Assembly (NCBI RefSeq): GCF_009742825.1 | Contig: NZ_WPCE01000004.1 | Location: 1 to 47,413 of the forward strand | Length of the DNA: 47,413 bases | From: Halorubrum sp. CBA1125 | GTDB taxonomy: Archaea > Halobacteriota > Halobacteria > Halobacteriales > Haloferacaceae | Direction of reading: 5' to 3' | Shown here: one piece after another, positions 18,247 to 27,495 of the stretch | How positions within the stretch are numbered: the first letter of the stretch is position 1 | How the letters are laid out: every line of letters begins with the position of its first letter | Notes under the pieces: generated by a model | The model's database searches: none | What the model was told of the DNA's origin: nothing | Seen by the model: only the letters and a program-made list of their open reading frames with translations | Translations under genes and position numbers: made by a program

Positions 18247-21200
18247 CTACGCGGCCGCCGCCACACGCGCGGCGCCGGCGGCTTCGACCCCGGCGCCGAT
18301 AGCGGTCGCGTTTCCGTCGGCCGTCTCGCCGCCGTCGCTTCCGTCGTCGCCGCCGTCACTCCCGCTTTCGTCGTCGCTCTCCCCGCCGAGCGTCCTCTGT
18401 TCGAGTTCGACGGTCGCGGCCGTCTCGTCCGCGCCGACGACCTGCGCCTCGGTCACGTCGACCTCGCCGACGAACGCGCTCGGCGTCCCGTTGGCGACCG
18501 TCAGCCCGGTCGTCACCTGGTACGGGCCGGTCGCGCGCACGCTCGTGTTCGTGTACCCGTTCTCGGGGCCGAACTCGTCGTACCCCGTCGTCGAGTACGG
18601 CACCGTCAGCTCGAAGGTGCCGTCCTCGTCGGCCGTCGCGTACTGCGTGTACCGGAAGGTCTGCCCCGAGGGCTTCTGCATCTGGACGGTCGCCCGGACC
18701 TCCTGGCCCGGCTCCGCGCCGCTGCCCTCGATCGTGGCGCCGGGGACGCGCTCGAAGGTCTTCACCCAGTCGTCCTGGAACGCCGTGATGACCGACTCGC
18801 CGAGGATCCCCTGGACGTCGACGCCGAGCTGCTGGAGGACGCTCACCTGCAGCGCGGAGGGCGCCTGTCCCTGCGACTCCGTGGCGTGGACGAGCCGGTG
18901 GTGCTCCAACGCCTCGACGCGCTCCGAGGGGAGCCCGCCGACCCCGCCGACCTGGGCGCTACCGTCCTCCTCGACGTACTCGCGGGCGGCCGTCATGTTG
19001 TCGAACTGCCGGACCATCGCGCTGGGATTGCTCGGGATCACGTTCACGCTGATCTGCTCGCCGTCGGCGGTCTGGGCGGCCTGCGGCTCCCAGTCGACGA
19101 CGACCGGGCGCGGCTCAACCGCGCTGCCGTGGTGTTCGTACAGCCGAACCATCTGGCTCTCGTGGTAGCGCTGGGTGTTCACCTGCATCACCGTCCGGAA
19201 CCCGCCCTGTTCGGTCTGCTGGTAGAGCACGCGGTTGAAGTCGTCCACCGTCTCGTTCCCGCTGTAGAACGTCACCGGGGCGTTGAACTTGGAGTTCGGC
19301 GAGACCATCTGTCGGTCGACCATCACGTACCGGGTGTGCTCGCCCTCGGTGCTCTGGCTCGCGAGCACCTCGCGGGCCTCGGCCTCGCTGGGGGCTAGGA
19401 GGTAGTCGGCAGCCGCGCCCGCGTTCTGCTGGAAGGGGTTCGCGTTCGGGATGCGCTCGGCGCGCGTGGTGATCCAGTGGCCGTAGTCCCACCACGACTG
19501 CACGCCGTAGGCGCCGTCGGGGTACTCGAAGTCGCCGTCTTCGGGGTGCTCGTAGGTGCCGTACAGCTCCATCGGATTGTTCGCGCCCTCCAGCTCGCCC
19601 GGGTGGGGCGTGTTCTCGTTCATCCACTGGAGGCTCGGGTCCCACTGCGTGACCGCGCCGGGGCCAGTGTTCGCGCCCGTGGTCCAGACGGGGGTGGCGA
19701 CGCCGACGAGCGGGACGATCAGGATGGCGATCACGGCCAACGCGGTCATGACTTGCCAGCCCTCGATCTCGCGGAGGTCCGCGAGGGAGGTGAGGTCGAT
19801 CGCGTCGAACGCGACCTGCAGGAAGTACGCCGAGCCGACCGCGACGATCACCGCGAGGTAGTAGTTGAAGCGGGTCTGGGTGAACGCGGCGCTCCCGATG
19901 AACGCCGCCCACACGACGAAGTACAGCTCCTCGGCGTCGTACTCGACGAGGAAGGTGGCGCCGATGAGGAACGCGGCGGCGATCGCGAGCCCGACGACCT
20001 GCCAGTCGAGCCCGACAACTCCGCCGATCGCGCCGTACAGTTGCGGGACTGCGTAGACGGATCCCACAATCGCGAGCGCGGCCGGAATGTAGAGGGTGTG
20101 GTTCGTGTCGTCGGAGTGATAGAGAGGACGCGCGAGGATGTAGAGGACCGCCGCGAGCGCGAGGAAGAAGGCGAGACCATATTGGGAGAGCACGAAGTCC
20201 GCGAAGGAGGCGTTCTGGAGGGGAGGTTGTCCCTCGCCGATGGTGCGGAACTGTGCGGTGGCGCTGAAGCCGATGAAGTTCAGGAGGTTGGTCGTGAGCG
20301 TCGACCAGAGCGAGGGGAGCGCGAGCCAGACGACGCCGGCGGAGGCGAGGATGAGGCCGCCAACTGCCGGTGGGTACGTTGAGGCGTCGAGGTCGCGTGA
20401 CTCCCACTGGCGGACGAGCCACGCGAGAAAGACCGCGCCGACCGCGATGCCGAGCGGGAGAACGACTTGGAGGAGGGAGTACTGCGTCGGCGTGAACGAG
20501 AACGTGTCGAGCGGGACTAGTTGCATCAGGCCAGTCACGCCCATCGCAACTGCGCCGGCAAAGGCGACCGGCTCGGGACTCGTCTCGTGGTACGCGTCGC
20601 TCGTGATCTTGATCGCCAGATAGACGCCGGTGAAGCCGACCATCAGAACCCCGGGCTGCCACGTCCAGATGTAGAGCCCGAGCGCGACGCCAGCGGCGGC
20701 CGCGTAGGCGACGGGACGTTTCAGGGCCTCCCAGTCACGGTCGACGACGAGCTCCCAGACTGGCTTCTCGCGCTCGGCAACCGCGAAGGCGACGAGGAAC
20801 GCGAGGACGGCGAGACTCTGGAAGAGTACCTCGGCCGCGCTGTGGTCGGGGAAGCCGACCAACGAGTAGCTGAAGAAGGTGCCCGGGAGGAGCGCGAGGA
20901 CGCCGACGCCGGCGAGGGCAAGCGGCCGGGTGACGAAGCGCCGCGCGATGAAGTAGGCGGGGATGGCGACGAGAGACCCCGCGATCGGCGCCATGACGAG
21001 CATGACCTCCTCGGTACCTCCCATAATCGGGCGGGCGATCCAAATGCCGACCGCCATAATGTGGTCCCAGAGGGTGCCGAACTGGCCGGCATCGTACCCC
21101 AACGGAAAGCCGGTCCACGGGTCGAATGGAAGCGTGTTCGGCCAGTTTTCGAGAAGGTAGCTCGTCTCGCGGAGGTGGTACCAGGCGTCGTTCCCGCGGA

Positions 21201-21360
21201 AGTACACCTCTCCGCCGACGATGAAATTCCCGTACGACCGGAGGCGGGTCCACAGCATGAACACGAGTGCCCCGAGGAGGATCGGGACGTGATACCACCG
21301 TCGGAACGCGTCGAGAGGCGACCTCCTGTCGTCGCCGACGGCGTCGGTTTGCTGACTCAT
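18247..21360 (-). CDS. aglB: Dolichyl-phosphooligosaccharide--protein glycotransferase AglB (STT3)
   Basis: 1037-residue oligosaccharyltransferase that transfers lipid-linked glycan to Asn in N-x-S/T sequons outside the membrane. The N-terminal half has about 13 membrane segments, with the acidic metal-binding motif in YFRGNDAWYH near residue 55. The signature WWDYG lies near residue 623 (VQSWWDYGHWITT). A large extracellular domain follows, ending in an Asp/Gly-rich, Ala-rich tail (DDESGSDGGDDGSDGGE). Length matches haloarchaeal AglB. It is the first gene beside an AT-richer glycan island, its standard position. A TATA-like TCTTATGG (about 21385-21392) sits 28 nt before the ATG. Confidence 0.95.
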   Translation of the reverse strand: MSQQTDAVGDDRRSPLDAFRRWYHVPILLGALVFMLWTRLRSYGNFIVGGEVYFRGNDAWYHLRETSYLLENWPNTLPFDPWTGFPLGYDAGQFGTLWDHIMAVGIWIARPIMGGTEEVMLVMAPIAGSLVAIPAYFIARRFVTRPLALAGVGVLALLPGTFFSYSLVGFPDHSAAEVLFQSLAVLAFLVAFAVAEREKPVWELVVDRDWEALKRPVAYAAAAGVALGLYIWTWQPGVLMVGFTGVYLAIKITSDAYHETSPEPVAFAGAVAMGVTGLMQLVPLDTFSFTPTQYSLLQVVLPLGIAVGAVFLAWLVRQWESRDLDASTYPPAVGGLILASAGVVWLALPSLWSTLTTNLLNFIGFSATAQFRTIGEGQPPLQNASFADFVLSQYGLAFFLALAAVLYILARPLYHSDDTNHTLYIPAALAIVGSVYAVPQLYGAIGGVVGLDWQVVGLAIAAAFLIGATFLVEYDAEELYFVVWAAFIGSAAFTQTRFNYYLAVIVAVGSAYFLQVAFDAIDLTSLADLREIEGWQVMTALAVIAILIVPLVGVATPVWTTGANTGPGAVTQWDPSLQWMNENTPHPGELEGANNPMELYGTYEHPEDGDFEYPDGAYGVQSWWDYGHWITTRAERIPNANPFQQNAGAAADYLLAPSEAEAREVLASQSTEGEHTRYVMVDRQMVSPNSKFNAPVTFYSGNETVDDFNRVLYQQTEQGGFRTVMQVNTQRYHESQMVRLYEHHGSAVEPRPVVVDWEPQAAQTADGEQISVNVIPSNPSAMVRQFDNMTAAREYVEEDGSAQVGGVGGLPSERVEALEHHRLVHATESQGQAPSALQVSVLQQLGVDVQGILGESVITAFQDDWVKTFERVPGATIEGSGAEPGQEVRATVQMQKPSGQTFRYTQYATADEDGTFELTVPYSTTGYDEFGPENGYTNTSVRATGPYQVTTGLTVANGTPSAFVGEVDVTEAQVVGADETAATVELEQRTLGGESDDESGSDGGDDGSDGGETADGNATAIGAGVEAAGAARVAAAA

Positions 21361-21742
21361 TACACGATTCCACTACCAAAACGTCCATAAGACTTGTTAT
21401 ATACCGCTCGATGGTCGGTCCAAGATGTTAGTGATTTGGTAGTGTATTCGACATTGGTATAATTTCGTCATCGAGGGTGACAGTCATGGATCGATGCGAT
21501 ATGTTCACGAATACTGGTAATACTATACTTATTCAGATGTACCGGTTCTGACAGATGTTGTGCCTGTAATCGATAGCACCCTAGAGACGAACGCGATATT
21601 AACAACTTTAGCGACCACGAACATGTTATGATCCACGACAATCATGAATCAGAAACTTAGAGCCGATCATCTCAAAAATAGTGGTAACTGTCGTCACCCA
21701 TGGACCACTGGGGTTTTTTATTTTGATTAGTGAAGATCAGTT
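21361..21742. promoter_or_regulatory. AT-rich divergent intergenic region between aglB and the glycan island
   Basis: 382 bp with no gene I can support; base composition drops sharply from the flanking aglB. It holds TATA-like boxes for aglB (21385-21392, and TATATAAC near 21396-21403) and, at the other end, TTTTTTATTTT (21714-21724), about 26 nt before the GT2 start at 21743. The middle holds only AT-rich filler with a small direct repeat of TAATACT. Confidence 0.5.
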
Positions 21743-22897
21743 ATGAAAAGACTTGTTCGTGGACTTGTCGCTTCTGTTGTAGCGCTGCTGTCGTTGACAG
21801 GGCTTCCTTACGCGATCTATCTCCTGTTAGTGAAGGTGTGGAATCCGCAGGGATCGCCAGCCAACAAACGTCGCGCAGAGCCGACGGTAAGTCTTGTTCT
21901 TCCGACCTATAACGAGGAGAGGATCGTCGAAAAGAAACTCCAAGATATAGTTTCGCTTGATTATCCCATGGACAAAGTCGAGGTTGTGGTCGTCGATTCC
22001 AGCGACGACGAGACTCGAAAGGTGATTCGAAGGTTCTTTTCGGACCGGGAAACACCCGAGTTGACGCTCATCGAAGAGGACGAACGTCGTGGACTGGCCC
22101 CCGCACTAAATGATGCATATGCGGTTGTGTCGAACGAAATGGTGGTTAAGACTGACTGCGACTCGAAACTCGCTGAAGACGCAATCCGTGAGGCTGCAGC
22201 CAACTTGGCGGACCCGGCTGTGGGAGCGGTGACGGGACGAAATGTTGATATCCTCGGCGGGAGCGATGTTGAGGAACGATATCGGAGCGTGCAGGCAACC
22301 ATCCAGACGCTAGAGTCCCACTTGGATTCGACGCTGATCTTCCATGGGCCATTCTCGGCGTTCGAGAACAAGGAACTTGTCCCGATTGATTCCGATTCAA
22401 TTGCTGATGACACTGAACTCGCGCTGAAGATCCGCCGAAATGGTAAGCGGGCCGTCTTTGATCCAGATGTGCGGTACAAGGAGGCGTCACACTCCGAATT
22501 TAGCAAGCGTCGGAGCCAAAAGGATCGCCGCGCGATGGGGCTGATTCGGCTGTTACTTCGGAACCGTGATATGCTCGGTCGCTATGGGTTGTACGGTGGT
22601 ATAGTGCTGCCGTTCAACTGGTGGTTTATGCTCGTTTCTCCATGGCTTCTAGCTGTGAGCCTAGGACTGATGACAGTTACAGGGACCCTTGTCGGAGGAC
22701 CATGGGGGCTCATTGTACCCGCAGGCGTAGGGGTATTTACGTTTCTTGGCTCTCGTGAACGTCTGGGATCACTGCAGTCTGTGTACGCGATGTTCGACAC
22801 ACAAGTATCACTGCTGTTTGCCGCGGTGAAACTGTGGCGTGGCGAGGGGTCCGCAGTGTGGGACGTTGACGAGGAGCTTCGAGATGTCTACGAGTGA
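21743..22897 (+). CDS. Membrane-anchored family 2 glycosyltransferase
   Basis: 384 residues. One N-terminal membrane segment (residues 8-30) precedes a GT2 domain: SLVLPTYNEERIV (50-62), VVVVDSSDDETRKV (81-94), metal-binding DCD (138-140), DDTELALKIRRNG (222-234) and a basic KRRSQKDRRA motif (256-265) like the QxxRW region of processive enzymes. Two or three membrane segments follow (287-336). It probably adds a sugar to a lipid carrier on the cytosolic face; the sugar cannot be predicted. First gene of the island; the downstream GT4 gene starts 18 nt after its stop. Confidence 0.85.
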   Translation: MKRLVRGLVASVVALLSLTGLPYAIYLLLVKVWNPQGSPANKRRAEPTVSLVLPTYNEERIVEKKLQDIVSLDYPMDKVEVVVVDSSDDETRKVIRRFFSDRETPELTLIEEDERRGLAPALNDAYAVVSNEMVVKTDCDSKLAEDAIREAAANLADPAVGAVTGRNVDILGGSDVEERYRSVQATIQTLESHLDSTLIFHGPFSAFENKELVPIDSDSIADDTELALKIRRNGKRAVFDPDVRYKEASHSEFSKRRSQKDRRAMGLIRLLLRNRDMLGRYGLYGGIVLPFNWWFMLVSPWLLAVSLGLMTVTGTLVGGPWGLIVPAGVGVFTFLGSRERLGSLQSVYAMFDTQVSLLFAAVKLWRGEGSAVWDVDEELRDVYE

Positions 22898-22915
22898 ATA
22901 GTAGGTGAGCGACAG

Positions 22916-23962
22916 ATGAAAATTCTGCAGGTGACCCCGCGATATCCGCCACAGTCAGGTGGCGTAGAGACACACGTCAAGGAAATCTCTGAGGGACTTG
23001 TAGAGCATGGTTACGAGGTAACCGTGATTTCAGCTGATGCGCAAAAAGAGAGTGAGCGACAGGAACGACGAGACGGAGTGGCCGTTCAACGATATCGAAG
23101 CGTCGCGCCCAATAACGCGATGCACGTCTGTCCACAGATCGCTATGGCTGTTCGGCAGTCGGACGCAGATATTATCCACGCACACAATTACCACTCGTTT
23201 CCGCTGTTCTTCGCCGCACTCGGTGTAGGAGATCGGAAGTTCGTTGTGACTACACACTATCACGGCGAGAGCACGAGTTCGCTTCGAAATCGGCTACTGT
23301 CACTGTATCGTCCGTTCGGCCGGTGGGCGGTCCGGCGCGCTGACGAAGTGATTGCAGTGAGTGAGTGGGAGTCTGAACAGTTAGCCACGGATTTCGACGT
23401 AGATGCGACAGTAATTCAGAATGGAGTGGACGGGGAGCGGTTTGCTCAGGCACAACCGATAGAGCGGGGGCGTCCTTATTTATTAACTGTAGGCCGGTTG
23501 GTGGAGTACAAGGGCGTCCAGCACGTGATTCGGGCGATGGTAGAGCTTCCGGAGTATGATTTGTTGGTGGCTGGGAGCGGGCCGTATCAAGAGGTGCTGA
23601 TGCAAATTGCTCGAGAGAACGGTGTCGAAAACCGAGTGAATTTTTTGGGGTATGTTGATGAAGAAGAGTTACCAGGATTGTATGCTGGGGCGGACGTGTA
23701 CGTGACAATGAGTGAATTTGAAGCTTATGGGATGACAGTTGCTGAGGCGCTAGCTGCAGGGACGCCTTGTGTGGTGAGAGAGGTCGGAGGACTTAGAGAT
23801 TGGATCGAGATCGAAGGTGTTCTTGGTCTCAGAGATATCTCATCGCAAGCGATTGCCCAGACAATAAAATCTCAAACAGATACTCAAGTGTCCTCACACA
23901 ACCCTAATTCGTGGCTAAACGTAACGAATCAGCTCATTCAAACAATATATGATTTGGAGTGA
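22916..23962 (+). CDS. Family 4 glycosyltransferase
   Basis: 348 residues, soluble GT-B fold, retaining. The N-terminal acceptor domain opens MKILQVTPRYPPQSGGVETH. The donor domain has LLTVGRLVEYKGVQHVI, then VAGSGPYQEVL and the E-x7-E-type motif in MSEFEAYGMTVAEALAAG. It lies 18 nt after the GT2 gene and is probably cotranscribed. The last 40 residues are AT-rich in codon choice. Donor and acceptor unknown. Confidence 0.88.
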   Translation: MKILQVTPRYPPQSGGVETHVKEISEGLVEHGYEVTVISADAQKESERQERRDGVAVQRYRSVAPNNAMHVCPQIAMAVRQSDADIIHAHNYHSFPLFFAALGVGDRKFVVTTHYHGESTSSLRNRLLSLYRPFGRWAVRRADEVIAVSEWESEQLATDFDVDATVIQNGVDGERFAQAQPIERGRPYLLTVGRLVEYKGVQHVIRAMVELPEYDLLVAGSGPYQEVLMQIARENGVENRVNFLGYVDEEELPGLYAGADVYVTMSEFEAYGMTVAEALAAGTPCVVREVGGLRDWIEIEGVLGLRDISSQAIAQTIKSQTDTQVSSHNPNSWLNVTNQLIQTIYDLE

Positions 23963-24096
23963 ACAAGAGTTCCACTTAGTCTCACTTCAGAGTGACGTCT
24001 CCTCTCTTTTTGTAGATTCAACAATACAAGTTGGAACGTATAATTACGCAAAATAGAACCGTACAGTATTTTACGCATTTCTACTCAATCATTTGT

Positions 24097-25200
24097 ATGC
24101 GTATTCTGTTCGTCACCGAGGAACCGATTCGGTTCTCGGGGACGATGGTCCGTGGGGGGCAGATTCACGTCAAAAACGTGATCGCTGGGCTTCGAGAACG
24201 GGGGCACAATGTTCATCTCGTCGACTGGAATTCCGAACCTGACAGGCAGTTTCAGCACTCTCTCACTCCTCGTTGTCGGTTCATTGAGGGACCATTTCGA
24301 ACGCTTCGAAGAGTACTCAACGTCGGAAAGACACTTGACCCGGATGTGATCGTCTCGAAGACTCGAAAGGTGTATCTTCCGGGACTCGTAGCCGCTCGCG
24401 TTCTCGGTGTTCCGCACATCGTCCACGTCGGATCTAGTCTCGATCCGCCAACAGGTGGATTCATCGATCGTATAGATTCTGGATCGTTTGTCGCTCGGCT
24501 CCGCGCACCACACGACGCGTACTTCGTCGTGTGTGACGCTCTGGGTGACGAACTTCGGGCTCGAGGGATCAATTCAGAGCGGATCTACGACGTTCGCAAC
24601 GCGGTAGACGCGACACGTTTCGTTCCGGAACCGGACGTCAGTCTCTCTAACTCCATCCGTAGACAGCTCGAAGATGTCGAAGGTCCTCTTCTCGGGTTCG
24701 TCGGAGGACTCACCGATTACAAGGGCGTATTCGATCTTGCAAACGCCGTCGAGCAAACCGATATGGATCCAATCGTAGTCGTCGCCGGGAACGGACCCGC
24801 TCGCGATCGATTCGAACGGGAGCTCGGCGAGCGGGGAATCTTCCTGGGAAGCGTCGACTACGAACTGATGCCCGCAGTCTACGCGGCTATCGACGCGCTC
24901 GTTTTGCCTTCTCATACGGAGGGTCTGCCACGAGTACTACTGGAAGCCGGTGCAGCAGGTCGACCCGTAGTGGCAACGACCGTCGGGGGCGTCCCGGAAG
25001 TCGTCAGTGACGGCGAAACTGGGCTGCTGTGTCCGCCTCGTGATCCCTCACGGCTCGCGTCGGTTATCACTGAACTATTCACGGAACGACAGCCGGTGGA
25101 GATGGGACGACGGGCGCGTAAACTGATCGTCGACGAATACACGTGGGATGCCCAGTACGACCGATACGAATCGTTCCTCACGGACGTGGTCTCACGGTGA
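24097..25200 (+). CDS. Family 4 glycosyltransferase
   Basis: 367 residues from the ATG at 24097 (MRILFVTEEPIRFSGTMVRG); the frame is open further upstream, but the extension (with FTHFYSIIC) is not GT-like. GT-B donor-site features are FVGGLTDYKGVFDL, VVVAGNGPARDRFE and SHTEGLPRVLLEAGAAGRPV with the conserved Glu pair. It is separated from the upstream GT4 by 134 bp of AT-rich DNA and is GC-richer, so it may begin a separate unit with the flippase gene. Confidence 0.88.
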   Translation: MRILFVTEEPIRFSGTMVRGGQIHVKNVIAGLRERGHNVHLVDWNSEPDRQFQHSLTPRCRFIEGPFRTLRRVLNVGKTLDPDVIVSKTRKVYLPGLVAARVLGVPHIVHVGSSLDPPTGGFIDRIDSGSFVARLRAPHDAYFVVCDALGDELRARGINSERIYDVRNAVDATRFVPEPDVSLSNSIRRQLEDVEGPLLGFVGGLTDYKGVFDLANAVEQTDMDPIVVVAGNGPARDRFERELGERGIFLGSVDYELMPAVYAAIDALVLPSHTEGLPRVLLEAGAAGRPVVATTVGGVPEVVSDGETGLLCPPRDPSRLASVITELFTERQPVEMGRRARKLIVDEYTWDAQYDRYESFLTDVVSR

Positions 25201-25366
25201 ATGGGTCGAACGACAAGAGATATACGCCGTTCGAGAAAATCGGGACTGTGAGACGGATGGTTGGTAATCGACCCGCTCGATCCTCTCCTGGGTCGGTCAG
25301 TTACCGATCCGACAGGAAGGGCCCGTCCCGGGCGCAATCGATTGAAGTCGGATTACTCGTCCACGT

Positions 25367-26956
25367 ATGACCGATCAGAATCCGTCGGAAGAGAACCCTC
25401 ACACGGATAATTCATCGACGGATGACTCCGAATTCAGCCAAGACGACGCGGTGAGGGGCATCCTCAAAGGCGCTGGCGTCGTCTATGCGGGCCTCATTCT
25501 GAATATGGGGATCGCGTTCGTCGCACAGCGATTTGCCGCGGTTCACCTTTCGATCGGCGGATTCGGCAGTCTGCTGTCCGGGACGGCGTTATTGGATGTC
25601 GGGGCTGTTGTGGCCGGCCTCGGACTCTCATCGGGTCTTATCCGCTATCTGCCCAGAGTTGACGAGGGTCAGAAACGACCGCTCGTCAAATATGCCTTCT
25701 TGTTTACCCTTCCGTTCTCTCTGGTCGTTGCGATTCCGACCGTCGCCTTCGCGGACGTCATCGCGTCGCAGGTGTTCGGCGACCCCGAGATCGCGATCAG
25801 CCTGCGTATCTTCGGCGCGACGATCCCGTTCGCCGCCATACTGAATCTCGCAATCGGGGGAATTCGTGGGCAGATGGTTTCCCGGTTTCGCGTGTATATA
25901 AAGGATATACTTCATCCTTCCATTCGGTTTGGCCTGATTATGGTTGCGGTCGTCGTCGGTGCCGGACAGGCGGGATTCGCGGCCGGATACGCGATTCCGT
26001 ATATCGTGGGTGCTGTCGTCGCTGTGGTGTTGCTCTGGAAGGTGCTTCCCAGAGGGAAGGGAATGGAGGCGGGCAAAAGCGTCCTTCCAGAGATGGTTCG
26101 GTACTCGTTGCCATTTACTGTTTCTGGACTTGCGTCATTTATTTATCGGTCTATTGATATATTTTTGATCCTCTATCTTCTCGATAGTCGAGCCGTTGGT
26201 ATGTATGGTGTCGCGTACGCGTTTGCACGGCTCATCGCTATGTTCTCGACGGCGTTCACCTACCTCAGTACGCCGGTGTCGAGCCAACTAGAGGACGACG
26301 ACCGCGTCAATGAGGCAGTGGCAGTACAGGGAACGATAGCCCGGTGGATAATTATCGCCACGACGGCCGCGCTCGTTCCAATGTCTGTGTTCGCGTCCGA
26401 GTTCTTGGGACTGATCTATCGTCCAGCATACGCTACGGGAGGCACCGTACTCGTTATTCTCGTTGCGGGATTCGCTATTAAGAACGTGCTACAGACCCAC
26501 GGCCCGATCCTTGAGGCTCTCGGAAAGTCCAAACTCGCCGCGTTTAATACCAGTACGGCTGCAGTAGTTAATGTCGTAACAAACCTCGCGTTGATTCCGA
26601 GATTCGGTATCGAAGGAGCAGCAGTCGCTACCTCGATTTCGTTCATCGTACTCGGTGGACTCCCGATGGTCGAGGTATGGTATTATACTAGTCTGACCTC
26701 GCTCTCGCGTACCGTCTTCGCGCCGGCGTTCCTCGCCGTTCCGATCTCGATCGCCGCTATTCCCGTATTTCGAGCTACACCACCGACACTTCTCTGGGTG
26801 CTCGCTACTAGTGCTGCCTTCGTCCTTTTCTATGCAGTCGCCGTGATCGCTGTACTCGGGTTTACCCGAGCAGACGTAATGGTTATCCGATCGGTCGAAG
26901 ATAAGTACGGCGTTCCGCTTGGACCGTTTGACGCTGTTCTTCGCCGATTCTCTTAA
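25367..26956 (+). CDS. Polysaccharide/oligosaccharide flippase (Wzx/MATE-like, AglR-type)
   Basis: 529-residue polytopic membrane protein with 12-14 predicted segments. It has a Ser/Asp/Asn-rich cytosolic N-terminus (about 35 residues) and then GILKGAGVVYAGLILNMGIA, typical of the polysaccharide biosynthesis/export family. Internal features include SGLIRYLPRVDEGQKRPLV and LEALGKSKLAAFNTSTAAVV followed by NLALIPRFGIEGAAVATSIS. It probably flips the lipid-linked glycan across the membrane for AglB. The 166 bp before it hold no convincing gene. Confidence 0.88.
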   Translation: MTDQNPSEENPHTDNSSTDDSEFSQDDAVRGILKGAGVVYAGLILNMGIAFVAQRFAAVHLSIGGFGSLLSGTALLDVGAVVAGLGLSSGLIRYLPRVDEGQKRPLVKYAFLFTLPFSLVVAIPTVAFADVIASQVFGDPEIAISLRIFGATIPFAAILNLAIGGIRGQMVSRFRVYIKDILHPSIRFGLIMVAVVVGAGQAGFAAGYAIPYIVGAVVAVVLLWKVLPRGKGMEAGKSVLPEMVRYSLPFTVSGLASFIYRSIDIFLILYLLDSRAVGMYGVAYAFARLIAMFSTAFTYLSTPVSSQLEDDDRVNEAVAVQGTIARWIIIATTAALVPMSVFASEFLGLIYRPAYATGGTVLVILVAGFAIKNVLQTHGPILEALGKSKLAAFNTSTAAVVNVVTNLALIPRFGIEGAAVATSISFIVLGGLPMVEVWYYTSLTSLSRTVFAPAFLAVPISIAAIPVFRATPPTLLWVLATSAAFVLFYAVAVIAVLGFTRADVMVIRSVEDKYGVPLGPFDAVLRRFS

Positions 26957-27247
26957 TAAGTAATCATCATTTATATCATATTACTATCAGTGTCCTCAGA
27001 AGTAGAGTGATAGTTGATAAGCTGTTAATATAGCTAAAATACAAAAATACATTCCACCGAAATTGGTGTCGCGAAGCTACCCATTTGGCGGCTTAAAACC
27101 GTATTTAAACTACTTCCATACTGTTAAGCTGGTATTTATTAAAACATAAAGAATATCCATAAGGACAGTTTAAATTGTTTTCTCAGATTTTCTCATTGTA
27201 ATATTAATATTTAGACAGGAAAGCCGCACCAGAAGTGCGCGTTATCG
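26957..27247. other. AT-rich gene-free stretch after the flippase
   Basis: About 290 bp of the lowest-GC DNA in the window. An inverted repeat, ACTATCA (26983-26989) with TGATAGT (27008-27014), lies 26 nt past the flippase stop and may act as a terminator or processing hairpin. A perfect 12-bp palindrome AATATTAATATT lies at 27200-27211. No coding frame, RNA gene or transposon end was recognised. Confidence 0.5.
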
Positions 27248-27373
27248 ATGGATTCACGAAACTACTTGAACACGATCGAGGAATCACTGGGAGTGGTAAA
27301 TGCAATATTCACCCCGTGTGACCCTCCAGCAAAGGGTACGAAGCCTACGGTTGGAATCTTCATCTCTGTTTGA
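27248..27373 (+). CDS. Unrecognised 41-residue small ORF
   Basis: A short frame starting MDSRNYLNTIEESLGVV and containing FTPCDPPAKGTKPTVG; composition is protein-like rather than the arginine-rich noise seen in antisense frames. I recognise no family. It could be a microprotein, the start of a gene truncated by rearrangement, or chance. It lies in the AT-rich gap before the oxidoreductase gene, on the same strand. Confidence 0.3.
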   Translation: MDSRNYLNTIEESLGVVNAIFTPCDPPAKGTKPTVGIFISV

Positions 27374-27495
27374 ATACCGTCTCTGCCACCATTTTCGCCC
27401 TATTGAGTGTTAGATACTCAAAGTGCAAAGCCGAGTTATTCTCTTACTCATTACGAGAGCGAAAGCTTGATAGAGAGAATAATTCAATTCGGATT

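Noticed and set aside
21486-21551. 21-codon frame in the gap between aglB and the first GT2
   Set aside because: No upstream signal, no protein-like features and a length expected by chance in AT-rich DNA.
25201-25366. Possible small gene between the second GT4 and the flippase
   Set aside because: Frames are short or rich in Arg/Ser without motif; treated as spacer.
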